DNA of 64,000 nucleotides from Paracoccus cavernae (GTDB lineage: Bacteria > Pseudomonadota > Alphaproteobacteria > Rhodobacterales > Rhodobacteraceae), in NCBI GenBank assembly GCA_030410095.1, contig JAUFRC010000001.1:3118501-3182500 (forward strand), in the 5' to 3' direction. The number at the start of each line of letters is the position of its first letter. The stretch's first letter is position 1. Shown here one piece after another: positions 8,875 to 19,628 of the stretch. The notes under the pieces were generated by a model. That model had not been told where the DNA came from and searched no databases. It saw only the letters and a list, made by a program, of their open reading frames with translations. Made by a program: the position numbers and the translations under genes.

Positions 8875-9271
8875 CCGACGACCTGTTTGGTCCAGTCGGC
8901 GAGGTTGTAATAGGTCGTGACGCGCGCGATCTTGCCGTCGCGGATCTCGAAGAACGTGCCGGCGGGCAGGCGGTAGGTCTGGCCGTTGGCCTCCGGCAGC
9001 CCTCGTCGGTCTTGAGATAGGTGCCGTTCACGATGAATTCGGCTGCCGCGCGGGTGCCGCTCTCATTGGCGAAGATCACCATATCGGTCAGGTTTTCGCG
9101 GTAGCTTTCCGTCATGTGGCGGTTGAATTCGGCGAAAAGCTCTTTGCCGCGACGGATGCCGCCCTCGTTGACGTGATGCTCGATCTCGTCATGCAGCATG
9201 GTCAGCATCTCGTCGGTGCGACCGGCGTTGAATGCGTCGTAATAGGCGGTGATGAGGGCTTTGGTATCCAT
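8871..9271 (-). CDS. SnoaL/NTF2-like small protein (frameshifted)
   Basis: The N terminus MDTKALITAYYDAFNAGRTDEML and the reconstructed end FFEIRDGKIARVTTYYNLADW are typical of the SnoaL-like polyketide-cyclase/ketosteroid-isomerase fold, a cone-shaped ligand pocket used for isomerisation or binding. One G is missing near 9001 (GAGGGC should be GAGGGGC), which throws the last third out of frame; repaired, the protein has 133 residues. It is first in the coupled SnoaL-GNAT-nitrilase set. No substrate can be inferred. Confidence 0.78.
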
Positions 9272-9374
9272 TCGAAGGCTCCTGTCGGTTTGTCCGTGAT
9301 GTACCCCGTCAAACCGCGGGCGTCACCCTAGCCCTTAGGTCTAAGGCCGCTTCGGGCGGAACCGCGGTGCAGGA

Positions 9375-10064
9375 TCAGACCGGCGCATCCTCGTCGATAT
9401 AGGCGGCGGGCAGGCTCATGAGCATCTCGTGATAGGCGATGCCCTCGTCGAGATCGTCGAAAATCGTCAGATTGCCGCGGTCGAGCACCGCCCCCATCGT
9501 GCACATCGCCCGCACCATCGCCATGGAGTGGGTGACGACGATCGCGCCCGACTGGCTCATGCGCTCGGCGAAAACCTGTTGGGATTTGGCGCGGAACGAG
9601 GCGTCGCCGACGCTGGTGACCTCGTCGACGAGATAGGTGTCGAATTTGATCCCCATGCTCGTGCCCATCGCCAGACGCGAGCGCATCCCTGAGGAATAGG
9701 TCCCGAAGGGGCGGTGAAAATGTTCGCCGAGTTCGGCAAAATCTGCAACATAGTCAATGAGTTGGTCGGTATCGACGCCGTAGATCCGCGCCACGAAGCG
9801 CACATTCTGCGCACCGGTTAGATCGGCGTGGAAACTGCCCGCGAAACCCACCGGCCAAGAGATCGTCCCGCTCGAGACCACCCGCCCGTAGGTTGGCGAA
9901 ATCGTCCCCGCAATGATGCGCAGCAGGGTCGATTTGCCCGCACCATTGCGCCCCAGAAGGGCGACGGATTCGCCGGTCGGGAAAACCGCATTGATATTGT
10001 CGGCAACGACATGTCGCTGCCCCTTGCGGCGAAAGATCTTGGTCAGATTCTCGAGCTGGATCAT
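9375..10064 (-). CDS. kpsT: ABC transporter ATPase for capsular/surface polysaccharide export
   Basis: This 229-residue protein has Walker A GRNGAGKST, the signature YSSGMRSRLA, Walker B DTYLVDEV and the switch His in VVTHSMAM. The short length without a sugar-binding C-terminal domain places it with KpsT/CtrD/BexA, the ATPases that export group 2-type capsule, and not with Wzt. It lies four bases downstream of the KpsE-like gene and close to the divergent KpsM-like permease, so the three together form the inner-membrane exporter. The family assignment is clear; the exported polymer is not known. Confidence 0.88.
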   Translation of the reverse strand: MIQLENLTKIFRRKGQRHVVADNINAVFPTGESVALLGRNGAGKSTLLRIIAGTISPTYGRVVSSGTISWPVGFAGSFHADLTGAQNVRFVARIYGVDTDQLIDYVADFAELGEHFHRPFGTYSSGMRSRLAMGTSMGIKFDTYLVDEVTSVGDASFRAKSQQVFAERMSQSGAIVVTHSMAMVRAMCTMGAVLDRGNLTIFDDLDEGIAYHEMLMSLPAAYIDEDAPV

Positions 10065-10067
10065 CGC

Positions 10068-11873
10068 TTATTTGCGGTCACGGACGCTGTAGTAGATCAG
10101 GGTGAGAACGGACCAGCCGATCAGCAGAAGGCCGGCCACCAGCGCCAGAAGACGCTGGCGGTTGGGCTCTGTCGAGGCCTCGGCCACGCGCGGCGAGATG
10201 TGGGTCGCGAGATAGCGCGACTGGCGCTGCGCCTCGGCCATCGAGGTTTCGTAGGCGATCCGCGCCGAGCGATGCGCCCCTTCGGCAAATTCGCGATCGA
10301 CGGCCAGTTTCTCGTATTCCGCGACAAGCTGGGCATAGCTTTCGCCGTTCGGGCCCTGACCCGCCTCGCCGAATTTGCTGCGCTCGCGGTCGATGAGATT
10401 GCGCAGAGCGTCGAGCTTTTTCTGCGACTGGATGACGCGGTTGTCCTTGGGGCTGGCGTTTTCGACCAACAGGTCGTGCTGGATCATCTGTTCGGCCAGC
10501 TGGCCCTGCAATCCGGTGATCACGCCCATCTGTCCGGCAAGATCGGCCTGCGGATCGACGATCTGGGTGCGCATGCGGAAAGCGGTCATGTCCTGACGGC
10601 TCTTGGTCAGCTCGACGCGGGTTTTCTCGAGCTCCTGCGTGGTCAGGCGCATCGCATCTTCGCGCGCGATCGAGGAGAGCTCGTTGATCTTGGCGGTGCT
10701 CGCGTCCAGAATCGTCTGCGCGACCCTCTGGGCGTCTTCGGGGTGAAGGCGCTGACATCGAGCGTGATCAGGCCGGAGGTCGAATCGTAGTAGATCTTGA
10801 CCTGACGCTGCCAGTAATCGGTCAGATCCTCGATCGTGCCCGTCGGATTATAGGCAAAGACGAAATCGCGGGGCCAATCGCGCGAGAACATGGTGCGCAG
10901 ATCGAGCTTTTGATCCGCTGTTTCAACCATGTCGTGGCTGCGGATATACTGGTAGAGGATATCGGTATCCGAGGCCCCGACCGTACCGCCGCTCAGCGCC
11001 GCGAGGCCGCCGAGAAAGTCGAAAGACGGCGCGGCGGAATCTTCCTTGCGGACCGAAAAACCCACCGTCGAGACATATTGGTCCGCCGCGCGGTTCCATA
11101 GATACCAGGCCGAAATGAGGGTCGGCACCACCACGATGATCAGGAAGGACAGCAGCAACATCCAGTGGCGCTTTTGCGGCTGGGCCGCGCTGACCGGCTG
11201 GCGCACGGCCTGCTGCGAGGGGGCAATCGGGCGGGCGACGGCCTGTCCCTGACCCTGACGGGCGGGAACTGCGGCACCGGGGCGTTTCTGCGCGGGTGGT
11301 TGCGGCTGGGCGGGACGCACCTGCAACGGTTGGCGCTGTGCGCCTTGTCCGGCAGCGGGCTGCTGCATGGCGCGGGCGGCCTGCTGGGGTTTGGCCTGCG
11401 CTTGCGCATTCGCCGGAGCGGCGGCTGCCGGTTGGGCTGCCTGACGCGGCGCTTGGGCCTGAGCCGCAGCCTGAGCTTGTGCGGGTTTGGGCGCTTGGGC
11501 CGTAGCGCCTTGGGCGGCGGCGGCGGGGGCAGGGCGCGGCGGGGCCGATTGGGCCGGAGCTGCCTGAGCCTGGGCGGCTTGTGCCGGCTGGGTCTGGTTC
11601 GGTTGAGCTGTCGCGGCTGCCTGCGGGGCTGCTGCCTGCGGGGTGGCCGGTTGGGGGCGGCAGCGCCTTTGGGGCTGGATGCGGCGGGCGTTTGATCGGT
11701 GGTCACGGGCATCTTCTGTGCTTGCGCGGCTGGGGGTGCCGCCCGTTCGGGCGTTGCCGCATCAGATTGAGGGCTTGCTTTTGGGCCACCGGCTGCGAGG
11801 TCCCGTCTGCCGTTCGCGAGGGGCCGGCTTGCGGATCTGGCTGCCCTCTTCCATGTTCGGAGTGTTGTGACAT
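10068..11873 (-). CDS. kpsE: Polysaccharide co-polymerase/export protein KpsE (CtrB) with long Pro/Ala/Gln N-terminus (frameshifted)
   Basis: KpsE-type proteins span the inner membrane twice with a large coiled-coil periplasmic domain and link the ABC exporter to the outer membrane. Here an N-terminal membrane helix (MLLLSFLIIVVVPTLISAWY), a periplasmic helical region (ELEKTRVELTKSRQ, QKKLDALRNLI) and a C-terminal helix (GLLLIGWSVLTLIYYSV) are seen. Upstream is a roughly 210-residue Pro/Ala/Gln-rich cytoplasmic region, unusually long. The ATG at 11873 (MSQHSEHGRG) is my preferred start; the coding-like sequence reaches it if C bases missing near 11770, 11660 and 10745 are restored. The ATG at 11712 is the alternative. 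Confidence 0.78.
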
Positions 11874-11954
11874 GACAGAGGAGCTTTCGCTGGTTTACCT
11901 TTTCCGAGCAGTTGTTACATACTGCAGACAGTCAATGCCAGCCTCCGCGTTCAC

Positions 11955-12788
11955 ATGACCGACATTCCCCGACACGACGATACGCCGCAAACGCCCTATT
12001 TCCGCTCGCATCGAACGCCGCGGCCGCGCTTTCAAATGGGGCGGATCGTTGTTGCGCTGATGTTGCGCGAAATGGCGACAACCTATGGAAAATCGGCGGG
12101 CGGCTATATCTGGGCCGTTCTCGAACCGGTGCTCGGCATCGCGCTTTTGTCCTTGATTTTCTCGCTTTCCGTGCATCGGCCGGGGCTCGGGACCAACTTT
12201 CCGTTGTTCTATGCGACGGGCTTTCTGCCCTTCGTGATGTACAACGACCTCTCAGGCAAAGTGGCCTCTTCGATCCGATTTTCGCGGCCGTTCATGGCCT
12301 ATCCCAGCGTGACCTTCCTTGATGCGCTGGCCGCTCGCGCCATTTTGAACGCGCTGACGCATTGCGCGATCATCACATTGGTCATGACGGGGATCTACAT
12401 GATCTTCGAGCTGCCGGTGGATGTGCGCATCGGTGCCGTAGTCGAATCACTCATTATGGTGACGGCGCTGGGTCTGGGGATCGGGACGCTCAACTGCTAC
12501 CTGATCACCGCCTTCCCGATCTGGGAGCGGGCGTGGAGCATTCTGACGCGGCCGTTGTTCCTGATCTCGGGGCTGTTCTTCACCTATGACATGCTGCCGG
12601 CGGCGGGGCAGGCCATTCTGTGGTACAATCCGCTCATCCATTGCGTCGGCATGATGCGGCACGGATTCTACCCGACCTACGAGGCGGAATATGTCAGCAT
12701 GGGCTATGTGTTGGGCCTGTCGCTGGTTCTGGCTTTCTTCGGTCTCCTGCTGCTGTTCCGCAAGTACCGCGACCTGATGGAAGGCTAA
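11955..12788 (+). CDS. kpsM: Capsule/surface polysaccharide ABC transporter permease
   Basis: An intact 277-residue ABC-2 type permease of the KpsM/CtrC family. About six hydrophobic segments follow a short cytoplasmic N terminus; the segment YGKSAGGYIWAVLEPVLG is typical of polysaccharide permeases. It should pair with the KpsT-like ATPase encoded divergently at 9375-10064. The distance to the opposite kpsE start is about 80 bases, which must contain both promoters. Its stop codon overlaps that of the convergent RTX gene. Confidence 0.87.
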   Translation: MTDIPRHDDTPQTPYFRSHRTPRPRFQMGRIVVALMLREMATTYGKSAGGYIWAVLEPVLGIALLSLIFSLSVHRPGLGTNFPLFYATGFLPFVMYNDLSGKVASSIRFSRPFMAYPSVTFLDALAARAILNALTHCAIITLVMTGIYMIFELPVDVRIGAVVESLIMVTALGLGIGTLNCYLITAFPIWERAWSILTRPLFLISGLFFTYDMLPAAGQAILWYNPLIHCVGMMRHGFYPTYEAEYVSMGYVLGLSLVLAFFGLLLLFRKYRDLMEG

Positions 12789-15700
12789 AGCAGCAGATCC
12801 GCGGCTCCGAATCCGGTGACGCCCTGCAGCCTTATCGTAAGATCAAAGCCTTTGTTGCCGTCGATATCGATCTGGAGAATGGTCATCCCCGATTGCTGGT
12901 CGGCGCGGATTTGCGGCCCGCCCGAAAAGCCCGTCTTGCCGATGTAGGCAAGTCCCAGACCGCGAAAGTCCAGCTTGTCCTGCCCGCGCGCGAAATCGGT
13001 GACGATATCGACCGAGCGGTCGAAATCGGCGCGCTCCTGAACAGGAATACGTCATGGCCGAACCCGCCGCACAGGGTGTCGGATCCGGGGCCGCCGTGAA
13101 GTGTGTCGTTGCCGAGCCCCCGTCAAGGCTGTCAGCCCCCGATCCTCCGCGCAGGAAATCGAAGCCCTGATCGCCAAAAGGGTGTCCGCACCGAAACCGC
13201 CCCAAAGCGAGTCGTTCCCGCCGCCGCCGTTGAGGAAATCGTTCCCTCCCCACCGTCCAGAAAATCGCCGTTCAGGCCGCCGAACAGCCGGTCGTGGCCC
13301 GCATCGCCATAAAGCCTGCTGCTGCCGTTGCCGCCGATCAGCGAGTCGTTTCCGGTCCCGCCCCGCAGCAGATCCAGCCCGTCGTTGCCGTTGAGGGTAT
13401 CATTGCCGGTTCCGCCGTCGAGGGTGTCATTGCCCAACCCTCCCAGCAGCCGGTCGTTGCCGTCGCCACCGAAGATGACGTCGTTGCCCTGTTCGCCGCT
13501 CAGCCAATCGTTTCCGGCATCGCCGTAGAGCGTATCATTGCCTGTACCACCGGCGATGGCATCGTTGCCGCCTTGGCCGTGCAGACGGTCGTTTCCGGCA
13601 TGGCCGTAGATAATGTCGTTGCCGGTCTCGCCGATAATGGTGTCGTTTCCGCCGTGTCCGGCAAGGAGATCGTTCCCGTCTCCGCCATAAAGCAGATCGT
13701 CGCCGTCCTCGCCGTTCAGCGTGTCGTTGCCGTTTTGGCCGCGCAAAACGTCGTTGCCCGATCCTCCGAACAACACGTCATTGCCGTCCTCTCCGTACAA
13801 GGTGTCATTGCCCGCATTCCCGGATAACCGGTCTTCACCCGTGCCGCCGTAAAGCTGGTCGTTGCCATCTTCGCCGTGAAGCGTGTCGTTGCCGGCCTGA
13901 CCTGAGATCACGTCATTGCCCGCCCCTCCGAACAAAAGATCATTGCCCGGTTCGCCAAACAGCCGGTCGTTTCCCGCGCCCCCGCGCAATGTGTCGTCGC
14001 CCATCCCGCCAACGAGTGAATCCACGCCGCTTCCGCCAACGATCGATCGTTCCCGTTTCCGCCATTCAGGGTATTGGCACCCGACAGGGAAATCAGCGTG
14101 TCGTCGCCATCGCCGCCAAAAAGCAGGTCGTTTCCGATTCCGCCATCGAGATGATCATTCCCGCCATCGCCATAAAGCGTGTCGTTGCCCTCGCCGCCGA
14201 AGAGCGTGTCGTCGTCTTCCTCTCCCCAGAGCAGGTCGTTGCCCGTGTCGCCATAAAGGGTGTCGCTCCCGGTGCCGCCATAAAGCAGATCCTGCCCCGC
14301 ACCGCCCCAAAGCCGGTCATTATCGCCATTGCCGCGCAGAAGATCGTTGCCCTCCTCGCCCATGAGCGTGTCGTGGCCCGCCCCGCCGCCCAGCGTGTCG
14401 TTGCCGGCGCCGCCGTTCAGAAAGTCGGCGCCGGCCGCGCCCAGCAGCACATCGTTGCCGCCCATCCCGAACAGGCGCGAGACCAGCGCGCTGACCATAA
14501 GCGTATCGTCCCAAGCCGAGCCGTAGACCGTGTTTCCGGTCGAGGGCGGCGCATAATGGGCATGGGGAAACATCGCATTGGTAAAAAGCCCCGCATCCAG
14601 CGGACGACCGTCATGCGAGCGGATATCGACGTACATGTCGTTGATGCGGAACCGCATGCCCCAGCTCGTCTCGATCATTTTGACCTGCATGGTGCTGCGG
14701 ATCATCCCGAGATTGCTGAGATCGAGCCGGTCGATGCCGTATTCGAAATCGGTAATGGTTGTGCGCCCCTCGAGCGCGGCGACGACAAAGACGTCGGCTC
14801 CGGCGCCTCCGGTCATGGAAAGCGTGCCGCCGCCCGTGACCAGTATGTCGTTTCCGGCCCCTCCCGACAGATCGGTCGTATCGGGCCCCGCGACCAGCAG
14901 GTCGCCAAGGGCCGTGCCCGATTGGCGACCGGCACCGACCGCGGCGGTCAGGCCGATCTTGCCGGGGTCGAGGCTGAATTGGGTAATCCCCGCCTCGGTG
15001 GTTGAGCTGACGAAAAGGGCGATCTTGCCGCCGATGAAGGCTGCCGAGATTGCCGAGACATTCGCCATCGACCAGCCGTCCTGATCGGCCAGCGTCAGCA
15101 GGTGGAGCAGGGTGCCGTTCGGCATGACGGTAAAGACCGAAATGCCGCTGTCCTTGCCGCCGACAAAGACGAAGGCGCGCCCGTCCACCACGAGCGAGGT
15201 CATGGCCGTCACCCCGCTGAAACGGGTCGAGCGCTCGTCTATGATATGGTCGAGCGGCAGCAGATCGCCCGCAGCAGTTACGCGCATTGTGGTCAGCGAC
15301 GAGCTCTGGGCCGATCCGACCACGAGATAGCTCACCCCGCGACCGTTACCGCTTCGAGCTGGGTCGGCTGGTTCAGCCCGATTCCTGTCTCGGCAGACAG
15401 GATCCTGACCGTGCCGAACGTGCCGTTGGCGTTTATCTCCTGCAGGGACAGGCTGTTGGCCAATGCCGATGCGCCGATCAGGAATTGCTTGCTCCCGACC
15501 TCCAGCACCACCAGCTTGTTGATCTCCGCATTCGCCGGCGCGCCGGAAAGGGCAGGGTGACTTGAGAGGCTTTCGCGATCCGGCCGTCGGAGAGCATCTG
15601 CCAGATGTCGTAACCCAGCTGGTTGTTGGCGACGGAGTAGAGGTAATCCTTGCCGCCCGCCGAGAATTGCCCCATCTCGACCAGCGCGTTGTTCTGCCCG

Positions 15701-16077
15701 AGAAAGCTCCCAACCCCCTGCGACATGCCGACGGACAGCGCCTGCGGCAGGCCTCGAGCCGCCCGTTCTGCGCGATCGCGTGACTGAAGCCGTTGGGGCT
15801 GAGCACTCCGATCCCCGCAATGACCGGCCGCCCGTCGATCGTCAGCAGCTCGACCCTTGGCCGGTCGAGATAGGTCGCGGACTGGCTATAGGCTGCGCCC
15901 GAGAGAAAGGTGATCGCCTGATCCGCCGAGGCAAGCGCGAAGGCCCCGATCCCCGCCGATATGCGTTGCACCATAGAGCCAGGCCCCGTGCTCCGAGGTG
16001 ACGACCATCAGATCCGCGATATTGCGGGTGAAGGCCGCCTGAGGGGCGGTCAAGGTGATGATATGAGTGTAATCCAC
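12785..16077 (-). CDS. Large propeller-like plus RTX (hemolysin-type calcium-binding) secreted protein (several frameshifts)
   Basis: The N-terminal half (to about 14750) contains repeated 45-55-residue units such as [20 protein letters not shown] and [20 protein letters not shown] that look like beta-propeller blades. The C-terminal half holds dozens of calcium-binding nonapeptides (GGxGNDxLx), ending [20 protein letters not shown]. Such proteins are exported by type I secretion with an uncleaved C-terminal signal; no type I exporter genes are nearby. Frames change near 15965, 15735, 15540, 15345, 14040, 13240, 13170 and 13115. The start is uncertain: GTG 16077 ([15 protein letters not shown]) is used, ATG 16167 is possible. 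Its stop overlaps that of kpsM. Confidence 0.75.
13240..14500 (-). repeat. RTX nonapeptide-coding DNA repeats (27-base period)
   Basis: This stretch codes on the minus strand for back-to-back GGxGNDxLx nonapeptides, visible on the plus strand as recurring gtcgttgcc/atcattgcc elements every 27 bases, often alternating in a 54-base super-repeat. Such near-identical repeats can recombine and are error-prone to assemble. Confidence 0.8.
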
Positions 16078-16256
16078 GACGAAACAACGCCTTCCTTTCG
16101 ACAGGTCTGATGTGGGGAGCCCTGTCAGAAGAAAGCCAAGGAGGCGGCCAAGGCCAGTCCTTTCCATCTTGTTGATTAATATGGAGGAGCCTTGTTTTTT
16201 ACGATTTGCTAAGCCATAGCAGAGGCGTCTTTGCGGTGAATGTGGGTAGGCTGACG

Positions 16257-16819
16257 ATGCTGGTCGAGACGACGAAACTTCCGGGCGTTCTGATCCTGAC
16301 GCCCAAACGCCACGGCGACGCCCGCGGCTTCTTTTCCGAAAGCTGGAATCGCCGGACCTTGGCCGAAGCCGGAGTAGACTTGCCGGAATTCGTGCAGGAC
16401 AACCACTCTTTTTCGACTGCGATCAATACTTTGCGCGGCCTGCACTTCCAGTCGCCGCCCAATGCGCAGGGCAAGCTGGTGCGCTGCGGCCGCGGGCTTT
16501 GTTCGATGTCGCCGTCGACGTGCGCAAAGGCAGCCCGACCTATGGCGATTGGGTGGGGGTCGATCTGACCTTCGATAACGGCCGCCAGCTCTGGATCCCT
16601 GCCGGTTTCCTGCATGGATTCGTGACCCGCGCCGCCGATACCGAAATCGTCTATAAATGTAGCGATTATTACGCCCCCGAAAGCGATGGCGGCGTGGCTT
16701 GGGACAGTGTCGGCATCGATTGGCAACTCACCGCAGAACCGATCCTGTCGGGCAAGGATGCCGCGGCCCAGACCCTCGCAGACTTCGACAGCCCCTTTAC
16801 ATACGAGCCCCAGGCATGA
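16257..16819 (+). CDS. rfbC: dTDP-4-dehydrorhamnose 3,5-epimerase (frameshifted)
   Basis: RfbC (RmlC) epimerises the 4-keto-6-deoxy intermediate at C3 and C5 in dTDP-L-rhamnose synthesis. Seen are [12 protein letters not shown], the active-site region VQDNHSFS and [10 protein letters not shown] (catalytic His), and [12 protein letters not shown]. The frame breaks near 16497, where CGCGGGCTTTG should be CGCGGGGCTTTG ([15 protein letters not shown]); repaired, it has 187 residues, the family size. The ATG at 16257 begins [14 protein letters not shown], a typical start. It opens the coupled operon rfbC-rfbB-rfbD-rfbA. Confidence 0.9.
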
Positions 16820-17849
16820 AGATTCTCGTCACCGGCGGTGCCGGATTCATCGGTTCCGCAGTCGTCCGCCTTGCCGTTGCGCGCGGCCATTCTGTCGTGA
16901 ACCTAGATGCCATGACCTATGCCGCCAATGCCGCGAATGTGGCGGCGGTCGGCAACAGTCCGCTTTACGCTTTCGAACAGGCCGATATCCGCGACCGCGC
17001 CGCGCTCGACCGTATTTTCGCCGCGCATCAGCCTGATGCCGTCATGCATCTGGCGGCCGAAAGCCATGTCGACCGCTCGATCGACGGGCCGGGGCGTTCA
17101 TCGAAACCAATATCACCGGCACCTACAACATGCTCGAGGCGGCGCGCGGCTATTGGGCCGCGCAGGGCAAGCCCGAGGGTTTCCGCTTCCACCATATCTC
17201 GACCGACGAGGTTTTCGGTTCGCTGGGCGAGGACGGTCAGTTCACCGAGGAAACCCCTATGATCCGCGCAGCCCCTATTCGGCCTCGAAAGCGGCCTCGG
17301 ACCATCTGGTGCGCGCCTGGCACGAGACCTATGGCCTGCCGGTCATCCTGACCAATTGCTCGAACAATTACGGCCCCTACCATTTCCCCGAAAAGCTGGT
17401 GCCGGTCGTGATCCTGCGCGCGCTGTCGGGCCAGCCGATTCCGGTTTACGGCGATGGCGGCAATGTCCGCGACTGGCTCTATGTCGAGGATCATGCCGAT
17501 GCCCTGCTGCTCGCGCTCGAAAAGGGCGAGACGGGGCGCAGCTACAATATCGGTGGCGAGAACGAGGCGAAAAACATCGATCTCGTGCGCACGATCTGCG
17601 CCGAGATGGATCGTCTGCGCCCGCAAAACGCCCCGCATGACCGTTTGATCATCTTCGTGACCGACCGTCCCGGCCACGACCGCCGTTATGCGATCGACCC
17701 GCGCGGATCCGCGACGAGCTGGGCTGGCGCCCCTCGGTCACGGTCGAAGAGGGCTGCGCCGCACCGTCGAATGGTACCTCGACAACGAGGAGTGGTGGCG
17801 CCCGCTGCTCGATCGTCAAGGCGTCGGCGAAAGGCTGGGCAAAGCATGA
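16816..17849 (+). CDS. rfbB: dTDP-glucose 4,6-dehydratase (four frameshifts)
   Basis: RfbB (RmlB) makes dTDP-4-keto-6-deoxyglucose. The NAD-binding motif [33 protein letters not shown], the YSASK active-site segment and [12 protein letters not shown] are all present. Four single-base losses interrupt it: near 17093 (GGGG for GGGGG), 17265 (CCCC for CCCCC), 17700 (CCC for CCCC) and 17750 (GGG for GGGG). Each repair restores the expected family sequence, giving about 345 residues. The start overlaps the rfbC stop and the stop overlaps the rfbD start, so translation is coupled. Confidence 0.9.
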
Positions 17850-18697
17850 CCGCGCTTCTGGTCTTCGGCCGGACGGGGCAGGTTGCGACCGAACTGGCGC
17901 GGCTTGCGCCCGATGCCGTTTTCCTCGGCCGCGATCAGGCCGATCTGTCCGATCCTGCCGCCTGCGCAGCCGCGATCCGCGCCTCGGGCGCGCGCGCCGT
18001 CATCAATGCCGCGGCTTATACCGCCGTCGACCGCGCCGAATCCGAACCCGAGCTTGCGCGACTGGTCAATGCAGATGCCCCCGCCGCCATGGCGAGCGCC
18101 GCGGCCGGTCTCGGCCTGCCTTTCGTCCATATCTCGACCGATTACGTCTTTGCCGGTGACGGCGAGCGCCCTTGGATCGAAACCGATCCGACCGGACCTT
18201 TGGGCGTTTACGGCGCAACCAAACTTGCCGGCGAGCAGGCGATCCTTGCCAGCGGCGCACAAGCCGCGATCCTGCGGACCTCGTGGGTCTTTTCCGCCCA
18301 TGGCGCGAATTTCGTGAAAACCATGCTGCGGCTGGGCGCCGAGCGGCCGGAGCTGCGCGTTGTGGCCGACCAGCACGGTGGCCCGACGCCCGCGCGTGCA
18401 ATTGCCCAAGCCTGCCTGACCATGGCCGAAGCCATGCTCGACGACCGCTCGAAGGGCGGCATTTACCATTTCTCGGGCGCTCCCGATACGAACTGGGCCG
18501 ATTTCGCGCGGGCGATCATGGCGCAGGCGGGGCTGTCCTGTGCGATCACCGACATCACCACCGCCGATTACCCGACGCCGGCGGCGCGGCCCGCGAATTC
18601 GCGGCTTGATTGCTCGGCTATCGCGCGCGATTTCGGAATCCTCCGGCCCGATTGGCAGGCCGGTTTGGTGGATGTGCTTACGGAGTTGAAGCAATGA
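17846..18697 (+). CDS. rfbD: dTDP-4-dehydrorhamnose reductase
   Basis: RfbD (RmlD) reduces dTDP-4-keto-L-rhamnose to dTDP-L-rhamnose, the last step of the pathway. The intact 283-residue SDR protein has [12 protein letters not shown] (nucleotide binding), [24 protein letters not shown] and the catalytic YGATKLAGE. The start is inside the rfbB stop and the end overlaps the rfbA start (ATGA). It is the only gene of the operon read without a frame break. Confidence 0.93.
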   Translation: MTALLVFGRTGQVATELARLAPDAVFLGRDQADLSDPAACAAAIRASGARAVINAAAYTAVDRAESEPELARLVNADAPAAMASAAAGLGLPFVHISTDYVFAGDGERPWIETDPTGPLGVYGATKLAGEQAILASGAQAAILRTSWVFSAHGANFVKTMLRLGAERPELRVVADQHGGPTPARAIAQACLTMAEAMLDDRSKGGIYHFSGAPDTNWADFARAIMAQAGLSCAITDITTADYPTPAARPANSRLDCSAIARDFGILRPDWQAGLVDVLTELKQ

Positions 18698-19579
18698 CCG
18701 AGGCAAACGCGCTGGCGCGCAAAGGGATCATTCTGGCGGGCGGTTCGGGCACACGGCTCTACCCGATCACGATGGGCGTCTCGAAGCAGCTTCTGCCGAT
18801 CTACGACAAGCCCATGATTTATTACCCGATTTCGGTGATGATGCTGGCGGGGATCCGCGAGATCGCCGTGATCACCACCCCGAGGATCAGGCTCAATTCC
18901 AGCGGCTTCTGGGCGACGGCAGCCAATGGGGGCTGCGCTTCGAATGGATCATCCAGCCCTCTCCGGACGGGCTCGCGCAAGCCTATATCCTCGCCGAGGA
19001 TTTCCTTGCAGGCGCACCCTCGGCAATGGTTCTGGGCGACAATATCTTCTTCGGTCAGGGCCTTCCCGACCTTCTGACTTCGGCCGACCAGCGCAAGCAG
19101 GGCGGTACGGTTTTCGGCTACCGCGTCGCCGATCCCGAGCGTTACGGCGTGGTTGCCTTCGATGGCGACGGTCAGGTCAATGCGATCATCGAAAAGCCGG
19201 AAAATCCGCCGTCGGATTACGCGGTGACGGGGCTTTATTTCCTTGACGAAACCGCGCCTGCACGCGCGCGCGAGGTCAAGCCTTCGGCGCGGGGCGAGCT
19301 GGAAATCACCACTCTGCTCGAGACCTATCTTCATGACGGCAGTCTCACGGTCGAGCGGATGGGTCGCGGTTACGCCTGGCTGGATACCGGCACCCATGCC
19401 AGCTTGCTTGACGCGGGCAACTTCGTGCGCACGCTGGAGCGTCGTCAGGGGCTCCAGACAGGCTGCCCGAGGAAATCGCCTTTGAGCAGGGCTGGATCGA
19501 TGCCGACCAGCTGCGCGAGCGGGCCAAGCTTTTCTCCAAGAACGATTATGGCCGCTATCTGATGCGCCTGATCGGCTGA
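18694..19579 (+). CDS. rfbA: Glucose-1-phosphate thymidylyltransferase (frameshifted)
   Basis: RfbA (RmlA) makes dTDP-glucose from glucose-1-phosphate and dTTP, the first step of the rhamnose pathway. Motifs seen are [59 protein letters not shown] and [13 protein letters not shown] bases are missing near 18882 (ACCCCG for ACCCCCG) and near 19468 (TGCCCGAGG for TGCCCCGAGG); repaired, the protein has about 295 residues. It closes the four-gene operon. The gene converges on the glycosyltransferase gene downstream. Confidence 0.9.
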
Positions 19580-19586
19580 CCAGAAT

Positions 19587-19609
19587 GGCCCCGTCCGAAA
19601 TGCGGGGCC
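19587..19609. terminator. Weak hairpin between convergent rfbA and glycosyltransferase
   Basis: A 7-bp stem GGCCCCG / CGGGGCC with a 9-base loop lies just after the rfbA stop. There is no T run on either side, so its role as terminator is only probable. Confidence 0.45.
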
Positions 19610-19628
19610 TTGGGTGCTTTGAGGCGAC

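Noticed and set aside
13240..14500. CRISPR-like periodic repeats
   Set aside because: The 27-base periodicity is coding for RTX nonapeptides, without unique spacers or a leader.
13294..15005. Long plus-strand frames through the RTX region
   Set aside because: They are shadows of the minus-strand nonapeptide repeats; the translations are Val/Ala/Ile repeats without a known domain.
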